From the IMG/VR virus record IMGVR_UViG_3300005836_000042, positions 1 to 64,000 of that record: 64,000 nucleotides of DNA. One strand, 5' to 3'. Of this stretch, positions 57,048 to 63,973 are shown one piece after another. The notes beneath the pieces are model-generated. The model searched no databases, had not been told where the DNA came from, and saw only the letters and a list, made by a program, of their open reading frames with translations. The position numbers and the translations under genes are program-made. The stretch is from a virus. Position 1 is the stretch's first letter. Every line of letters begins with the position of its first letter.

Positions 57048-57385
57048 CGTCCGTTTGCGTCCTCGAAGGTGTACTTCGCACAACTATAGCATCCGCAGAG
57101 ACGGCCCCCCAACAATCCCCAACAAATTAAGTTGAGGAAGAGGGCTTGGTCTGCGTACATGGTAACGACAGTGTTCATGTCGAATCCGTGCAGCATCCTC
57201 CGCTTTTGCAGCTGCCATGCCCAATAGATGATAGGGTAGACAGCGGGATACTTCTGGAAGCAGATGGGTGGAAGGAGAACCATCTGCATGGCAAGCTTCT
57301 GCCACACATCCGCCGTCAGGGCGAAAGCCAAGCCCTTTCGTTCGATGGCCTGGAGGACGGCTAGGCTTTCGATTGGGGAGTGCAT
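57044..57385 (-). CDS. Hypothetical protein with hydrophobic segments, 113 aa, MHSPI start
   Basis: The start (MHSPIES) is encoded by an 18-base sequence that also begins the gene at 57670-57879. The protein has aromatic and hydrophobic stretches (LAMQMVLLPPICFQKYPAVY, ALFLNLICWGLLGG) and a C-terminal CGCYSC. It may be membrane-associated. No family recognised. Confidence 0.6.
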   Translation of the reverse strand: MHSPIESLAVLQAIERKGLAFALTADVWQKLAMQMVLLPPICFQKYPAVYPIIYWAWQLQKRRMLHGFDMNTVVTMYADQALFLNLICWGLLGGRLCGCYSCAKYTFEDANGR

Positions 57386-57386
57386 G
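57369..57386 (-). repeat. Copy 1 of an 18-base repeat covering a gene start
   Basis: On the minus strand, CATGCACTCCCCAATCGA includes the ATG of the gene 57044-57385 and encodes MHSPI. An identical copy is at 57863-57880. Confidence 0.7.
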
Positions 57387-57388
57387 AG

Positions 57389-57673
57389 TCACCGAGCTGT
57401 CTTGTCGTTCTGGTGGGCGATGACGAGGTTGGTTGCTACCACCATGCCTACGAAGGCCCAGGCTGTCTTCTTGTGGTGCTTGCGGATGCCGCAGAAGACG
57501 GCTGTCTCCACAGCTGTGGTTGTTGCCTTGACCACGGTGAGGCGTTCTCCGTTGGAGCCGATGGTGAGGGTCAGCTCCCGTGCACCCCTGTTCATAGCAC
57601 GCTGGGTGGAAGCGTAGTCGGTGTAGTTGGCCCCTGCGATGATGACTGCCGCCGCGACTGCTTCAGCGATCAT
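57389..57673 (-). CDS. Two-span membrane protein candidate, 94 aa
   Basis: ATG at 57673 overlaps the previous stop (ATGA). Two hydrophobic helices are visible, near the start (AEAVAAAVIIAGANYTDY) and near the end (TAWAFVGMVVATNLVIAH), with a beta-like middle (ELTLTIGSNGERLTVVKATT). Function unknown. Confidence 0.6.
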   Translation of the reverse strand: MIAEAVAAAVIIAGANYTDYASTQRAMNRGARELTLTIGSNGERLTVVKATTTAVETAVFCGIRKHHKKTAWAFVGMVVATNLVIAHQNDKTAR

Positions 57674-57879
57674 TGGTTGTCCAGCGAGGTTGGTGTGAGA
57701 GTCTGGGTGACCAGCATGTCCATGTAGTCAGTCGTTGCTTTGCAAAGTGCCTCGACCTGAGTCTGCACGGAGGTGCTGTAATCACCGTCCTTGAGCTTTA
57801 GGTCTCGGAGCCTGATGCAGTGAAGGATCAGCAGTTTGGCTTGCTCGTCGAGCTTGCGGCAGTCGATTGGGGAGTGCAT
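57670..57879 (-). CDS. Helical small protein, 69 aa, MHSPI start
   Basis: The ATG at 57879 is chosen because it lies at the same place in the 18-base repeat as the start of the gene at 57044-57385; an ATG at 57894 is also in frame. The protein is helical (CRKLDEQAKLLILHCIRLRD, QTQVEALCKATTDYMDMLVT) with no motif. Function unknown. Confidence 0.6.
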   Translation of the reverse strand: MHSPIDCRKLDEQAKLLILHCIRLRDLKLKDGDYSTSVQTQVEALCKATTDYMDMLVTQTLTPTSLDNQ

Positions 57880-57880
57880 G
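57863..57880 (-). repeat. Copy 2 of the 18-base repeat covering a gene start
   Basis: Identical to 57369-57386; here it contains the ATG at 57879 and the codons for MHSPI. The flanking bases differ, so the match is limited to the start cassette. Confidence 0.7.
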
Positions 57881-57883
57881 GCT

Positions 57884-58042
57884 TTAGTCCACATTGGGAC
57901 GAGCGAACTTGTGGTTGCTGCAGTAGCCGGACGGGTGGGCAGTCATCCGCTTGCACTGCCCGCGATCGAACACGTAGCGCTGCCCCTTGAAGCGGCGCTC
58001 CCACCAGTAGACGCAGCGCCGGCTCTTCTTCTCCCTCTTCAT
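57884..58042 (-). CDS. Basic Cys/His-rich micro-protein, 52 aa
   Basis: ATG at 58042 overlaps the previous stop (ATGA). Very basic (MKREKKSRRCVYWWERRFKG), with CKRM and GYCSNHKF: three Cys and two His could bind zinc. Likely nucleic-acid-binding. Confidence 0.62.
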   Translation of the reverse strand: MKREKKSRRCVYWWERRFKGQRYVFDRGQCKRMTAHPSGYCSNHKFARPNVD

Positions 58043-58197
58043 TGTTTCCTCCCTACGATCTTCGCGACGTCCCCATCTTGGGGGTCACGGCCGGTTTCGT
58101 AGCGGAACTGCATACGGAGGGCGGTGCGGGTGACTTGCTGCTTGCACTCGATGAGAGTGCGCGCAATCTCCATGAGGCGCTTCAGGTCTTCGTTCAT
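58039..58197 (-). CDS. Helical small protein, 52 aa
   Basis: ATGA junctions at both ends. The sequence MNEDLKRLMEIARTLIECKQ with ALRMQFRYETGRDPQDGDVA is helical and charged. Function unknown. Confidence 0.58.
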   Translation of the reverse strand: MNEDLKRLMEIARTLIECKQQVTRTALRMQFRYETGRDPQDGDVAKIVGRKQ

Positions 58198-58421
58198 CGG
58201 CAGTCGACCATGGTGTCGGACCAGACTTCGCAGAGTTGAGGGGAGAGACGACGTCCCCCGATGGGGTTCTGGTTCTCGACTACGAGCTGGGACATGCAGC
58301 CGTACCAGTGGATGCCTCGCTCGATCTTGAGGATGGTGCCGCAGTAGCGACAACCGAATACCCAACGGCCTTCTCGGGTGACGATCTTCCAGCAGTGCTC
58401 CTTCGCTCGGTGTTTCTTCAC
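58194..58421 (-). CDS. Zinc-ribbon-like small protein, 75 aa
   Basis: GTG overlaps the previous stop (GTGA). CxxC pair in a typical turn (WVFGCRYCGTILKIERG), with HC near the start and further Cys downstream (HWYGCMSQLV, LCEVW). Likely a metal-binding small protein. Confidence 0.62.
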   Translation of the reverse strand: MKKHRAKEHCWKIVTREGRWVFGCRYCGTILKIERGIHWYGCMSQLVVENQNPIGGRRLSPQLCEVWSDTMVDCR

Positions 58422-58585
58422 TTGGGGATCCTCCCGAAGTAGGCGTAGAACTCAGGCTCGGTGAGGTGCTCGACTTTCTCACAGATGTTGCAGTACCTTG
58501 CTGGGCTCTTGCTGGTGAGTGCAGGTCGCCACTTGTGTGGGCAAGCCAGTCCGATGTTGATGAGGAACTTCTGCAGGAAGTTCAT
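58418..58585 (-). CDS. Small protein with CxxC, 55 aa
   Basis: ATG at 58585 overlaps the previous stop (ATGA). The sequence ACPHKWRPALTSKSPARYCN continues as ICEKVEHL, giving Cys-x2-Lys-like and Cys-x2-Cys ligands with a His. Possible zinc site. Function unknown. Confidence 0.58.
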   Translation of the reverse strand: MNFLQKFLINIGLACPHKWRPALTSKSPARYCNICEKVEHLTEPEFYAYFGRIPK

Positions 58586-58851
58586 TGCTTGCTTGCTCTG
58601 ACACGCTGCATCCAGGCCTTGGAGTGGCAGCTCAGGCACTCGAAGTCCCCGCTGTCCATCTCGGTCACGCCCTTGAGGACAGCGACACCGTTGCGAAGCC
58701 CGTACCACGCGAGGCAGGCTCCGGTGTGAACCTCGTTGAACTTGCGACTGGTGGAGGAGACGAACACGTTCTTGCCGCAGGTGGTGCACTGCTTATCGAC
58801 GAGGCTCGACTCCAGATCGGTGACTTCGAGGTGCGGGATGGTGTCACTCAT
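58582..58851 (-). CDS. Zinc-binding protein with two CxxC pairs, 89 aa
   Basis: ATG at 58851 has GGAG six bases before; a GTG at 58863 is in frame but less well placed. CTTCGKNVFVSSTSRKF and ECLSCHSKAWMQRV carry the two CxxC pairs, with HTGACLAWYGLRNG between. It resembles small phage zinc-ribbon proteins. Confidence 0.68.
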   Translation of the reverse strand: MSDTIPHLEVTDLESSLVDKQCTTCGKNVFVSSTSRKFNEVHTGACLAWYGLRNGVAVLKGVTEMDSGDFECLSCHSKAWMQRVRASKQ

Positions 58852-59068
58852 TGCGTTCTCCACGCTCGGCGTAGTACTTCATGGCAAGCTGCTCCCATTC
58901 CTTGCGTGCATGTTGTTCCGCAAGAACGACGTGATCTTGGCAGATGATCACGAGCCACAGGATGCCGATGACGTACTCGCCTGTGAACAGTGCGCTGAAC
59001 GCAGCGAAGGTGTAGACGAGGACACCAAGGAGATCTCCTGTGGCGTAGGGGGTTCCGAGAATCGTCAT
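58844..59068 (-). CDS. Two-span membrane protein, 74 aa
   Basis: ATG at 59068 overlaps the previous stop (ATGA). The hydrophobic region (LLGVLVYTFAAFSALF, then YVIGILWLVIICQDHVVLAE) suggests two membrane helices followed by a charged cytoplasmic tail (HARKEWEQLAMKYYAERGER). Function unknown. Confidence 0.65.
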   Translation of the reverse strand: MTILGTPYATGDLLGVLVYTFAAFSALFTGEYVIGILWLVIICQDHVVLAEQHARKEWEQLAMKYYAERGERNE

Positions 59069-59259
59069 TGGGATCTCCTTTGGGTTGGAGGCAGTAGTGG
59101 GCGCAAATTGGAGGGGTTCTCCAGCTGTGTCCAGTTTGCTGGGTCTTCACAGGGCTCACGGTCCATCTCCTGGCGGATGAGATGCCACATGACGTGGGCT
59201 CGACTCACCTCGGGTGGGAGGAACAGCTCGCGGATCGTTCGCCTCAGCTTGCTGAGCAT
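59065..59259 (-). CDS. Small hypothetical protein, 64 aa
   Basis: ATG at 59259 lies inside the end of the previous gene. The sequence MLSKLRRTIRELFLPPEVSR with AHVMWHLIRQEMDREPCEDP is helical, and the C-terminal part is Pro/Asn-rich. It contains one copy of the GGGCGCAAAT motif (59099-59108) in the opposite orientation to the gene. Confidence 0.58.
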   Translation of the reverse strand: MLSKLRRTIRELFLPPEVSRAHVMWHLIRQEMDREPCEDPANWTQLENPSNLRPLLPPTQRRSQ

Positions 59260-59537
59260 AGAATCAGGGCTCCCTCCTTCCACTCGAAGAGCCTGTCCCC
59301 CCATCGGAAGTAGATGCGGTTGGGCTTGTCGTAGCGCTCGTAGGGCGTCTTGCCAGGGATGGTCAGGTAGTTGATGCAGCGCTCGAAGCCGTTCTCCTCT
59401 CCGCTGAAGTCGTTGAGAACAGGTCCAGCTGAGTAGAAGCGTGTGCCCTTGGGGAGTTGGATCTCCCAATGCCAGACACCGGGCCACTTCAAGAGCAGAC
59501 CGCAGTGCCGACAGCGCAGGCGGGAGTCCGTTCGCAT
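59244..59537 (-). CDS. Zinc-site protein, 97 aa
   Basis: ATG at 59537 forms TGATG with the previous stop. CRHCGLLLKWPGVWHWEIQL near the start holds a CxxC; the remainder is beta-rich with aromatic residues (PNRIYFRWGDRLFEWKEGAL). Two further Cys (ERCINY, LILCSAS) could complete a metal site. Function unknown. Confidence 0.62.
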   Translation of the reverse strand: MRTDSRLRCRHCGLLLKWPGVWHWEIQLPKGTRFYSAGPVLNDFSGEENGFERCINYLTIPGKTPYERYDKPNRIYFRWGDRLFEWKEGALILCSAS

Positions 59538-60223
59538 CAGTCGGGAAGCACTGCGGCGACCTTCACCGCTTTGGCCAGCTCGGGAGACATGAACTGGAAG
59601 TTGGGAAGGTTGGGAGTGTGCTTGAATGGCCGGATGACAGCAGGCTCCAAGTTGTTCCAACCTGCAGAGCCGTTGTTGACAAGGTTGGCGCGCCACGCAG
59701 GCGACATGGCAACGATCCTTGAGAGATCGGAGTCGGTGAATTGGAGACGGCCGCCGTATTTCGACCTCTTGCAGAAGCTGCGGACCCAGTCGTCAAGCTG
59801 TGAGCTTGCGGCATGCCACATCGTAGAGGCGTTCATCAGCTCTTCGTCCTTGTCGAGCTGGCAGACGACGTCACGCTCTTTCCAGCTGAGGACGTGAGTG
59901 GTGACGTCGTAGAACACGTCGATGAGGTAGATCTCGTAAAGAGGTGGGTGGTTGAGGGTCAGGCTGATTGTGGGCATCCGTGGGCAATTGACTTGGACGT
60001 TGGTCTGCGTGTGGGGGCTGCGATAGCAGACTACGGTGTCGAGGAGGTGCGGAGGGATCTCCCTTTGCGCCTCGGCCAGGAGGTGAGTTTCGCGGGCTAC
60101 CTGAGCGTTGATGACTGGAGCCAGCGCACTGCCCAGAGTCTGAAGGAAGAGCTTCTGCAGTTTGAAGACGATCTTCTCGTTGGTCTTGTGGACGGCGTAC
60201 GAGGCACGACTGTGCTCGCTCAT
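59537..60223 (-). CDS. Hypothetical protein, 228 aa
   Basis: ATG at 60223 lies three bases after the VWA gene stop. Helical N-terminus (KIVFKLQKLFLQTLGSALAP) and a mixed C-terminal part (YEIYLIDVFYDVTTHVLSWK, SPELAKAVKVAAVLPD). No motif recognised. Adjacency to the MoxR/VWA genes suggests it may belong to that module. Confidence 0.6.
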   Translation of the reverse strand: MSEHSRASYAVHKTNEKIVFKLQKLFLQTLGSALAPVINAQVARETHLLAEAQREIPPHLLDTVVCYRSPHTQTNVQVNCPRMPTISLTLNHPPLYEIYLIDVFYDVTTHVLSWKERDVVCQLDKDEELMNASTMWHAASSQLDDWVRSFCKRSKYGGRLQFTDSDLSRIVAMSPAWRANLVNNGSAGWNNLEPAVIRPFKHTPNLPNFQFMSPELAKAVKVAAVLPD

Positions 60224-60226
60224 GGG

Positions 60227-61486
60227 TCAGCTCTTCAGCTGGACGGTGAATCCGAACGGAGCCTTGTGGTCGGTCGTCGCGACCCACATGACGGGATAGT
60301 TGGGGGCGAACTCCGGGAAGCTACCTTCCATGTCAGTGAGGTAGACGAGGCACGAGGGCGTGATGCTCTTCTCCTTGAGCCACTCGAATGGCGGGATGAA
60401 GCTCGTGCCGCCACGGCCTGTGCACTTGATCTCCGTCTTCCACTCGGAGCGCTCGCGGAACTCGTCGACCCTGTGCACTCCGGCATCGCACTGGATGATG
60501 CGGACGAGCTTGGGGCCGAGCTTGCGGAGGATCTCGCCTGCGATCTTGTGGAACATCTGCAGGTCTTCGTCAGGGACCGAGCCACTGGTGTCGTAGACCA
60601 CGGTGACGTCGGAGATCTTCTCGCTCCAGGGCGTGGGCATGATGATCCCGTAAGGCAGGTAACGCCGGTTGGGCTGATGCCAGCTGTAGTCCTCGTCCCG
60701 GATGTTGGAGTCGATGAATCGCTCCAGCAGGCTGTACACAGGGTAGACCGGCTCGGTGCACTCCTTGATCAGGTTCTCCAGCGAAGCAGGGAGCTTGCCC
60801 TGTGACTTGGCGATGGTTGCCGCCTTGGAGACGATCTCCTTGATCTGGTCCTCGGAGAGACCTTCAGCAGGAGCCATGATGTCCTGACCGGTGATGCCGT
60901 CCTGCGGCACGTTGCTGCCCCCTCCGCCGTTCTGCTTCTGCTGCTTCTCGATGATGTTGTAGACCTGCTCGGTGGTCATCCCCGTGAACTGTGGGTCGCA
61001 GAGGCAGCCGCTCTTCTTGCCTGTCTGTGCCTCGGCCCAGGTCTGGGGGTTCCACAGCTCGAAGCCGCAGTCGCGGAGCGCGAGGTTGATCACGAAGTCA
61101 CCGGCGATGTTCCACAGGGCGGGGTCGTAGAACATGGGCTTGCCGTTGCGGAAGCCGTAGAACTCCGAGCGCCCTGGCCTGCGGACGCTGATGCGCGTGA
61201 GGTGCATGAACATGGGATGTGCTGCCTCGTGGGCGAGCACCATCATGTTGACGCCACGCGAGAGGGACTCGGAGAACTTGCGGTTGTAGTAGATCTTCCT
61301 CCCGTCAGTGGCGAAGGTGGCGGTCTTCATCCCCAGGTCCGTCCAGAAGCTCGTGGGCTTCTCCTCCAGCTCCATGTGGAGTACGAGGGTGGCCCAGAAG
61401 GGCTGCAGGATGGTCAGGTCGTTCAGGGCCTGCTTGAGCTTGGGGGGAAGCTCTGCGCGAGGCTTTTCGTCATCGAGTTCGGTCAT
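60227..61486 (-). CDS. VWA-like protein with metallopeptidase-type N-terminus (DUF2201-like), 419 aa
   Basis: ATG at 61486 has GGAGG five bases upstream. The N-terminal half has the zincin-like HEAAHPMFMH (HEAAH at 86-90) and ALWNIAGDFVINLALRD, a combination typical of the DUF2201 N-terminal domain. The C-terminal half is a VWA-type domain with MIDAS motif VVYDTSGSV (DTSGS at 299-303), then CTGRGGTSF and LVYLTDMEGSF. VWA proteins paired with MoxR ATPases act as metal-dependent remodelling partners. The ATPase lies two genes upstream. Confidence 0.85.
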   Translation of the reverse strand: MTELDDEKPRAELPPKLKQALNDLTILQPFWATLVLHMELEEKPTSFWTDLGMKTATFATDGRKIYYNRKFSESLSRGVNMMVLAHEAAHPMFMHLTRISVRRPGRSEFYGFRNGKPMFYDPALWNIAGDFVINLALRDCGFELWNPQTWAEAQTGKKSGCLCDPQFTGMTTEQVYNIIEKQQKQNGGGGSNVPQDGITGQDIMAPAEGLSEDQIKEIVSKAATIAKSQGKLPASLENLIKECTEPVYPVYSLLERFIDSNIRDEDYSWHQPNRRYLPYGIIMPTPWSEKISDVTVVYDTSGSVPDEDLQMFHKIAGEILRKLGPKLVRIIQCDAGVHRVDEFRERSEWKTEIKCTGRGGTSFIPPFEWLKEKSITPSCLVYLTDMEGSFPEFAPNYPVMWVATTDHKAPFGFTVQLKS

Positions 61487-61511
61487 TGGATCCTCCGGAG
61501 TCGGCGCGGTC

Positions 61512-61530
61512 AGCGGGCGCAAATCCCGCT
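61512..61530. other. Hairpin with GGGCGCAAAT core between two genes of the MoxR module
   Basis: AGCGGG-CGCAAAT-CCCGCT (stem 61512-61517 with 61525-61530) lies at and just past the stop of the companion gene, in the 42-base gap before the VWA gene. It contains the decamer at 61515-61524. It has no T-run; it could be a processing or weak attenuation site. Confidence 0.5.
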
Positions 61531-62431
61531 ACTCCACCTTCTTGGTCTGGTAGATGCCAGACAGCTTGTCGAAGAGCCGCTGCGCCTCGTCGCGGAGCTG
61601 CTTGCGAGAGTAGATGTCGGTCTTGAGGGTGGACTCGTCGTAGCGCAGCAGGAAAGAGGCTTCGTTCGCGAGCTGCTCGAACTTGGGGTCGCCGTTGATG
61701 TTGAGGCCCTTGAGAGCAGGGAGAAGAGAGCGCATGTTCTCGATCCACTCGGTGCGGAACCTGCCGTCTTCCTTGGAGAGCTTGGAGAGCTGATCACGCG
61801 CGGTCTGGACGGACTCCAGCAGGCGCAGCCACAGTTGCTCGATGGCTTTGTCGTAGGCCTCGGTGCCCTGCTGCTGGAGCGCATCCTTGATGAAGCCCAG
61901 GGTGGGGTGCTGTGCGATGTCGGCGGCAGAGGGAACTCCCCTGAAGTCGATGTCGATGTAGCACCCTTCGAGAACGTCGTCGACGTCGTCGTAGTCGGAG
62001 GGATCGTAGGCTGTACCCAGGTTGCTGGCTGCAGCCGCGAGCATCGCGTCCCATTCGTTCTTGAGGTGGACCTTGAGCGAGTCCAGCTTCTGCTGGAAAG
62101 CCGTCATGGTCTCGCGGTAGGTGGGCACCAGGGCGTTGGAGATGATCGCTGCGGAGCCCCAGGCCTTGGGAGCGGGAAGCGTGATGCTGTAGTGGAAGCC
62201 GCGCGCCTCGTTGATCACGCCCTTGATGGACTGGAGGATGGTATCGCAACCCGCGAAGGTGTTCTTGTAGTTGGTGTAGGACTGCTCGTTGTGGGTCTCG
62301 GCTTTGGAGAACTTCTTGGAGGCGGCAGCGTCACGTTTCTTCCAGTTGGTGAAGCCGCCGTGGTAGTCCACGAGCACGCAGGTCTCGCGGAGTGTGGACG
62401 TTGCGATGGGGCTGGGGGTGTCGTTGCTCAC
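61529..62431 (-). CDS. Companion protein of the MoxR/VWA pair, 300 aa
   Basis: GTG at 62431. The protein is almost all helix (FQQKLDSLKVHLKNEWDAML, LLESVQTARDQLSKLSKEDG) with a long middle part. It lies between the ATPase and the VWA protein. In phage and bacterial MoxR-VWA sets such helical proteins sit in the same slot (a DUF3150-like assignment is possible but not shown here). It probably links or regulates the other two. Confidence 0.68.
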   Translation of the reverse strand: MSNDTPSPIATSTLRETCVLVDYHGGFTNWKKRDAAASKKFSKAETHNEQSYTNYKNTFAGCDTILQSIKGVINEARGFHYSITLPAPKAWGSAAIISNALVPTYRETMTAFQQKLDSLKVHLKNEWDAMLAAAASNLGTAYDPSDYDDVDDVLEGCYIDIDFRGVPSAADIAQHPTLGFIKDALQQQGTEAYDKAIEQLWLRLLESVQTARDQLSKLSKEDGRFRTEWIENMRSLLPALKGLNINGDPKFEQLANEASFLLRYDESTLKTDIYSRKQLRDEAQRLFDKLSGIYQTKKVE

Positions 62432-62452
62432 TTCAGGTTTCCTTTCTTGCGT

Positions 62453-63490
62453 CTAGCCGTTGTCCGCGAGGAACTTGCCCCACGCGGCGGTGGCGACCAG
62501 CTCGGGCTTGGACTTGGAGAACTGCGAGATCCACATCTGGTGCCACTCGGTGGGCAGCTTCTGGACGTAGTTGCAGATGTTGGCGAGCGTGGCCTTGGTG
62601 GAGCGCTGGATCAGCGAGAAGAGGACCGCATAGACCACGGCGGGGTTCTTGACCACACGCTGGTTGTTGTCGCCTGCGGCGATGGCATCGCAGTCGGGCA
62701 TCTCATGGTGGATCTGCGCGAAGCCCACGAACTTGATGCCGATGGCGTTGCCGATGGTCCCGCAGACGAGCGCACGGAACACGTTGTCGCTCATGCCGTG
62801 GGCGTCACGCTCCTTGAGGATGTTGCTGAGGCGCTCGTTGGAACGCGGGGAGCAGAACGCGGGATCGCCTGCGAGGAACTGCTTCTCGTCGAAGTGGAGG
62901 AGGTACTGCGAGTCGTTCTTGACCCAGGCGAGGTCGAGCGGGTGGAAGCCCTTGTTGAGCCCGTAGTCGATGAAGGCGTCGAGATCGGGCTCGACGGTGA
63001 TGAACGTGGCTCGGTTGGCGAGCGCTGCGGAGAGCTGCTCGACGTGAGCGAGATCCCATGCACGGTTGCCGGTGGCCACGATGGCGACGTCGTCGCGCAG
63101 CTTGGTGTCTCCCACCATGCGCTCGTCGAGCACCTTGAGCATGAGGTTCTGCATCAGGCGCGTTCCTCCACTGAACTCGTCGATGTTCAGCAGGATGCTC
63201 CGTCCGTCTGCGAAGTTGGGGTTGCCCACGAAGGGGATCTTGGGGTTGAGCTTCTGGACAAGCTGCCCCGTCTGGGGCTCGACGTAGCTCATGTAGACGT
63301 CGCCGGTGTCGCGGCCTGCGATCAGCATCTCGGTGCTGCGCATCCCCAGCTCGTCGCCAGCCTGCTGGACGATCTGGGTCTTACCCACGCCGGGAGGGCC
63401 AACGATCACGAGGACGGTCCTGGACCGTACGGCGCTCTTGATCGCCTCTTTCAGCTCACCGATCGGAAGCGTCACCATCTGAAGTGCCAT
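62453..63490 (-). CDS. MoxR-type AAA+ ATPase, 345 aa
   Basis: Walker A GPPGVGKT is at 31-38, Walker B LLNIDEF (Asp104-Glu105) is followed by SGGT, and a sensor-like ATGN lies near 139-142. The N-terminal 20 residues are a short helical lead. The set fits MoxR/CobS-type ATPases, which form hexamers and remodel partner proteins. ATG at 63490 has a weak SD. It begins the MoxR / companion / VWA module. Confidence 0.9.
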   Translation of the reverse strand: MALQMVTLPIGELKEAIKSAVRSRTVLVIVGPPGVGKTQIVQQAGDELGMRSTEMLIAGRDTGDVYMSYVEPQTGQLVQKLNPKIPFVGNPNFADGRSILLNIDEFSGGTRLMQNLMLKVLDERMVGDTKLRDDVAIVATGNRAWDLAHVEQLSAALANRATFITVEPDLDAFIDYGLNKGFHPLDLAWVKNDSQYLLHFDEKQFLAGDPAFCSPRSNERLSNILKERDAHGMSDNVFRALVCGTIGNAIGIKFVGFAQIHHEMPDCDAIAAGDNNQRVVKNPAVVYAVLFSLIQRSTKATLANICNYVQKLPTEWHQMWISQFSKSKPELVATAAWGKFLADNG

Positions 63491-63493
63491 TCT

Positions 63494-63694
63494 CTAACTC
63501 CTGTTCTCAATGTTCGCGACAGTTTGCTGCGCGCAGTCGGCGGGGGCGCTGGGCGCAAATTTGCGGGACGGCTGGGTTGTTGCGTAGAACCGCAGGAATA
63601 GTGCCTTGCCGGTTCGCTTGTCCTGGATGTTGCGGATGTGGTTGCGATCCTCCTTGGTGAGTCGGACTTTGAGGAAACGGAAGCTGCGGTGCAT
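63494..63694 (-). CDS. Small basic protein, 66 aa
   Basis: ATG at 63694 begins next to the previous stop. The N-terminal half is basic (RFLKVRLTKEDRNHIRNIQD, KRTGKALFLRFYATT), suggesting nucleic-acid binding. The gene carries one decamer copy and the palindrome at 63554-63565. Confidence 0.6.
   Translation of the reverse strand: MHRSFRFLKVRLTKEDRNHIRNIQDKRTGKALFLRFYATTQPSRKFAPSAPADCAQQTVANIENRS
63551..63565. other. Perfect 12-base palindrome CGCAAATTTGCG (63554-63565) in a decamer copy
   Basis: GGGCGCAAAT (63551-63560) runs into the palindrome. It is inside a coding gene, so it may be codon-driven, but the same decamer recurs at three other places. A dimeric regulator site is one possible reading. 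Confidence 0.4.
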
Positions 63695-63973
63695 CTAGTC
63701 CTCCTCTCGCTCTTTACGGTTGTTGCGGATCCACTCGAAGAACGGCTCTAGCTCAGCTTCAAGCCTGAGTTGGGTATGGATGTTGGACTCCAGGGGGTAG
63801 CCTTGCTCGACGATGACTGCGGCTTCGCCAACACCAACAGCTTTCTGGGTGAAGTGGAGAACTTGGAGTGCTGTGAGTGGATCGTAGAACCGGCCAACCA
63901 ACGTAGAAGCTTGTCTACCTTCCTGCGAGAAAGGCACGATGTAGATGTAGAAGCTGCGGTTGGCCGGTGCCAC
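63695..63973 (-). CDS. Hypothetical protein, 92 aa; operon probably continues past the window
   Basis: GTG at 63973 has GGAG six bases upstream. The protein has a beta-rich start (RSFYIYIVPFSQEGRQASTL) and a helical, charged C-terminus (ELEPFFEWIRNNRKEREED). A TGA lies 13 bases upstream on the minus strand (63986-63988), preceded by open codons to the window edge. This fits the end of a further upstream gene, so the block likely starts beyond 64000. Confidence 0.6.
   Translation of the reverse strand: MAPANRSFYIYIVPFSQEGRQASTLVGRFYDPLTALQVLHFTQKAVGVGEAAVIVEQGYPLESNIHTQLRLEAELEPFFEWIRNNRKEREED

Noticed and set aside
61202-63601. Long plus-strand open frame of 799 codons opposite the MoxR/VWA genes
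   Set aside because: The minus-strand frames hold clear ATPase and VWA motifs. The plus frame is low-complexity Val/Leu/Gly/Asp antisense of them.
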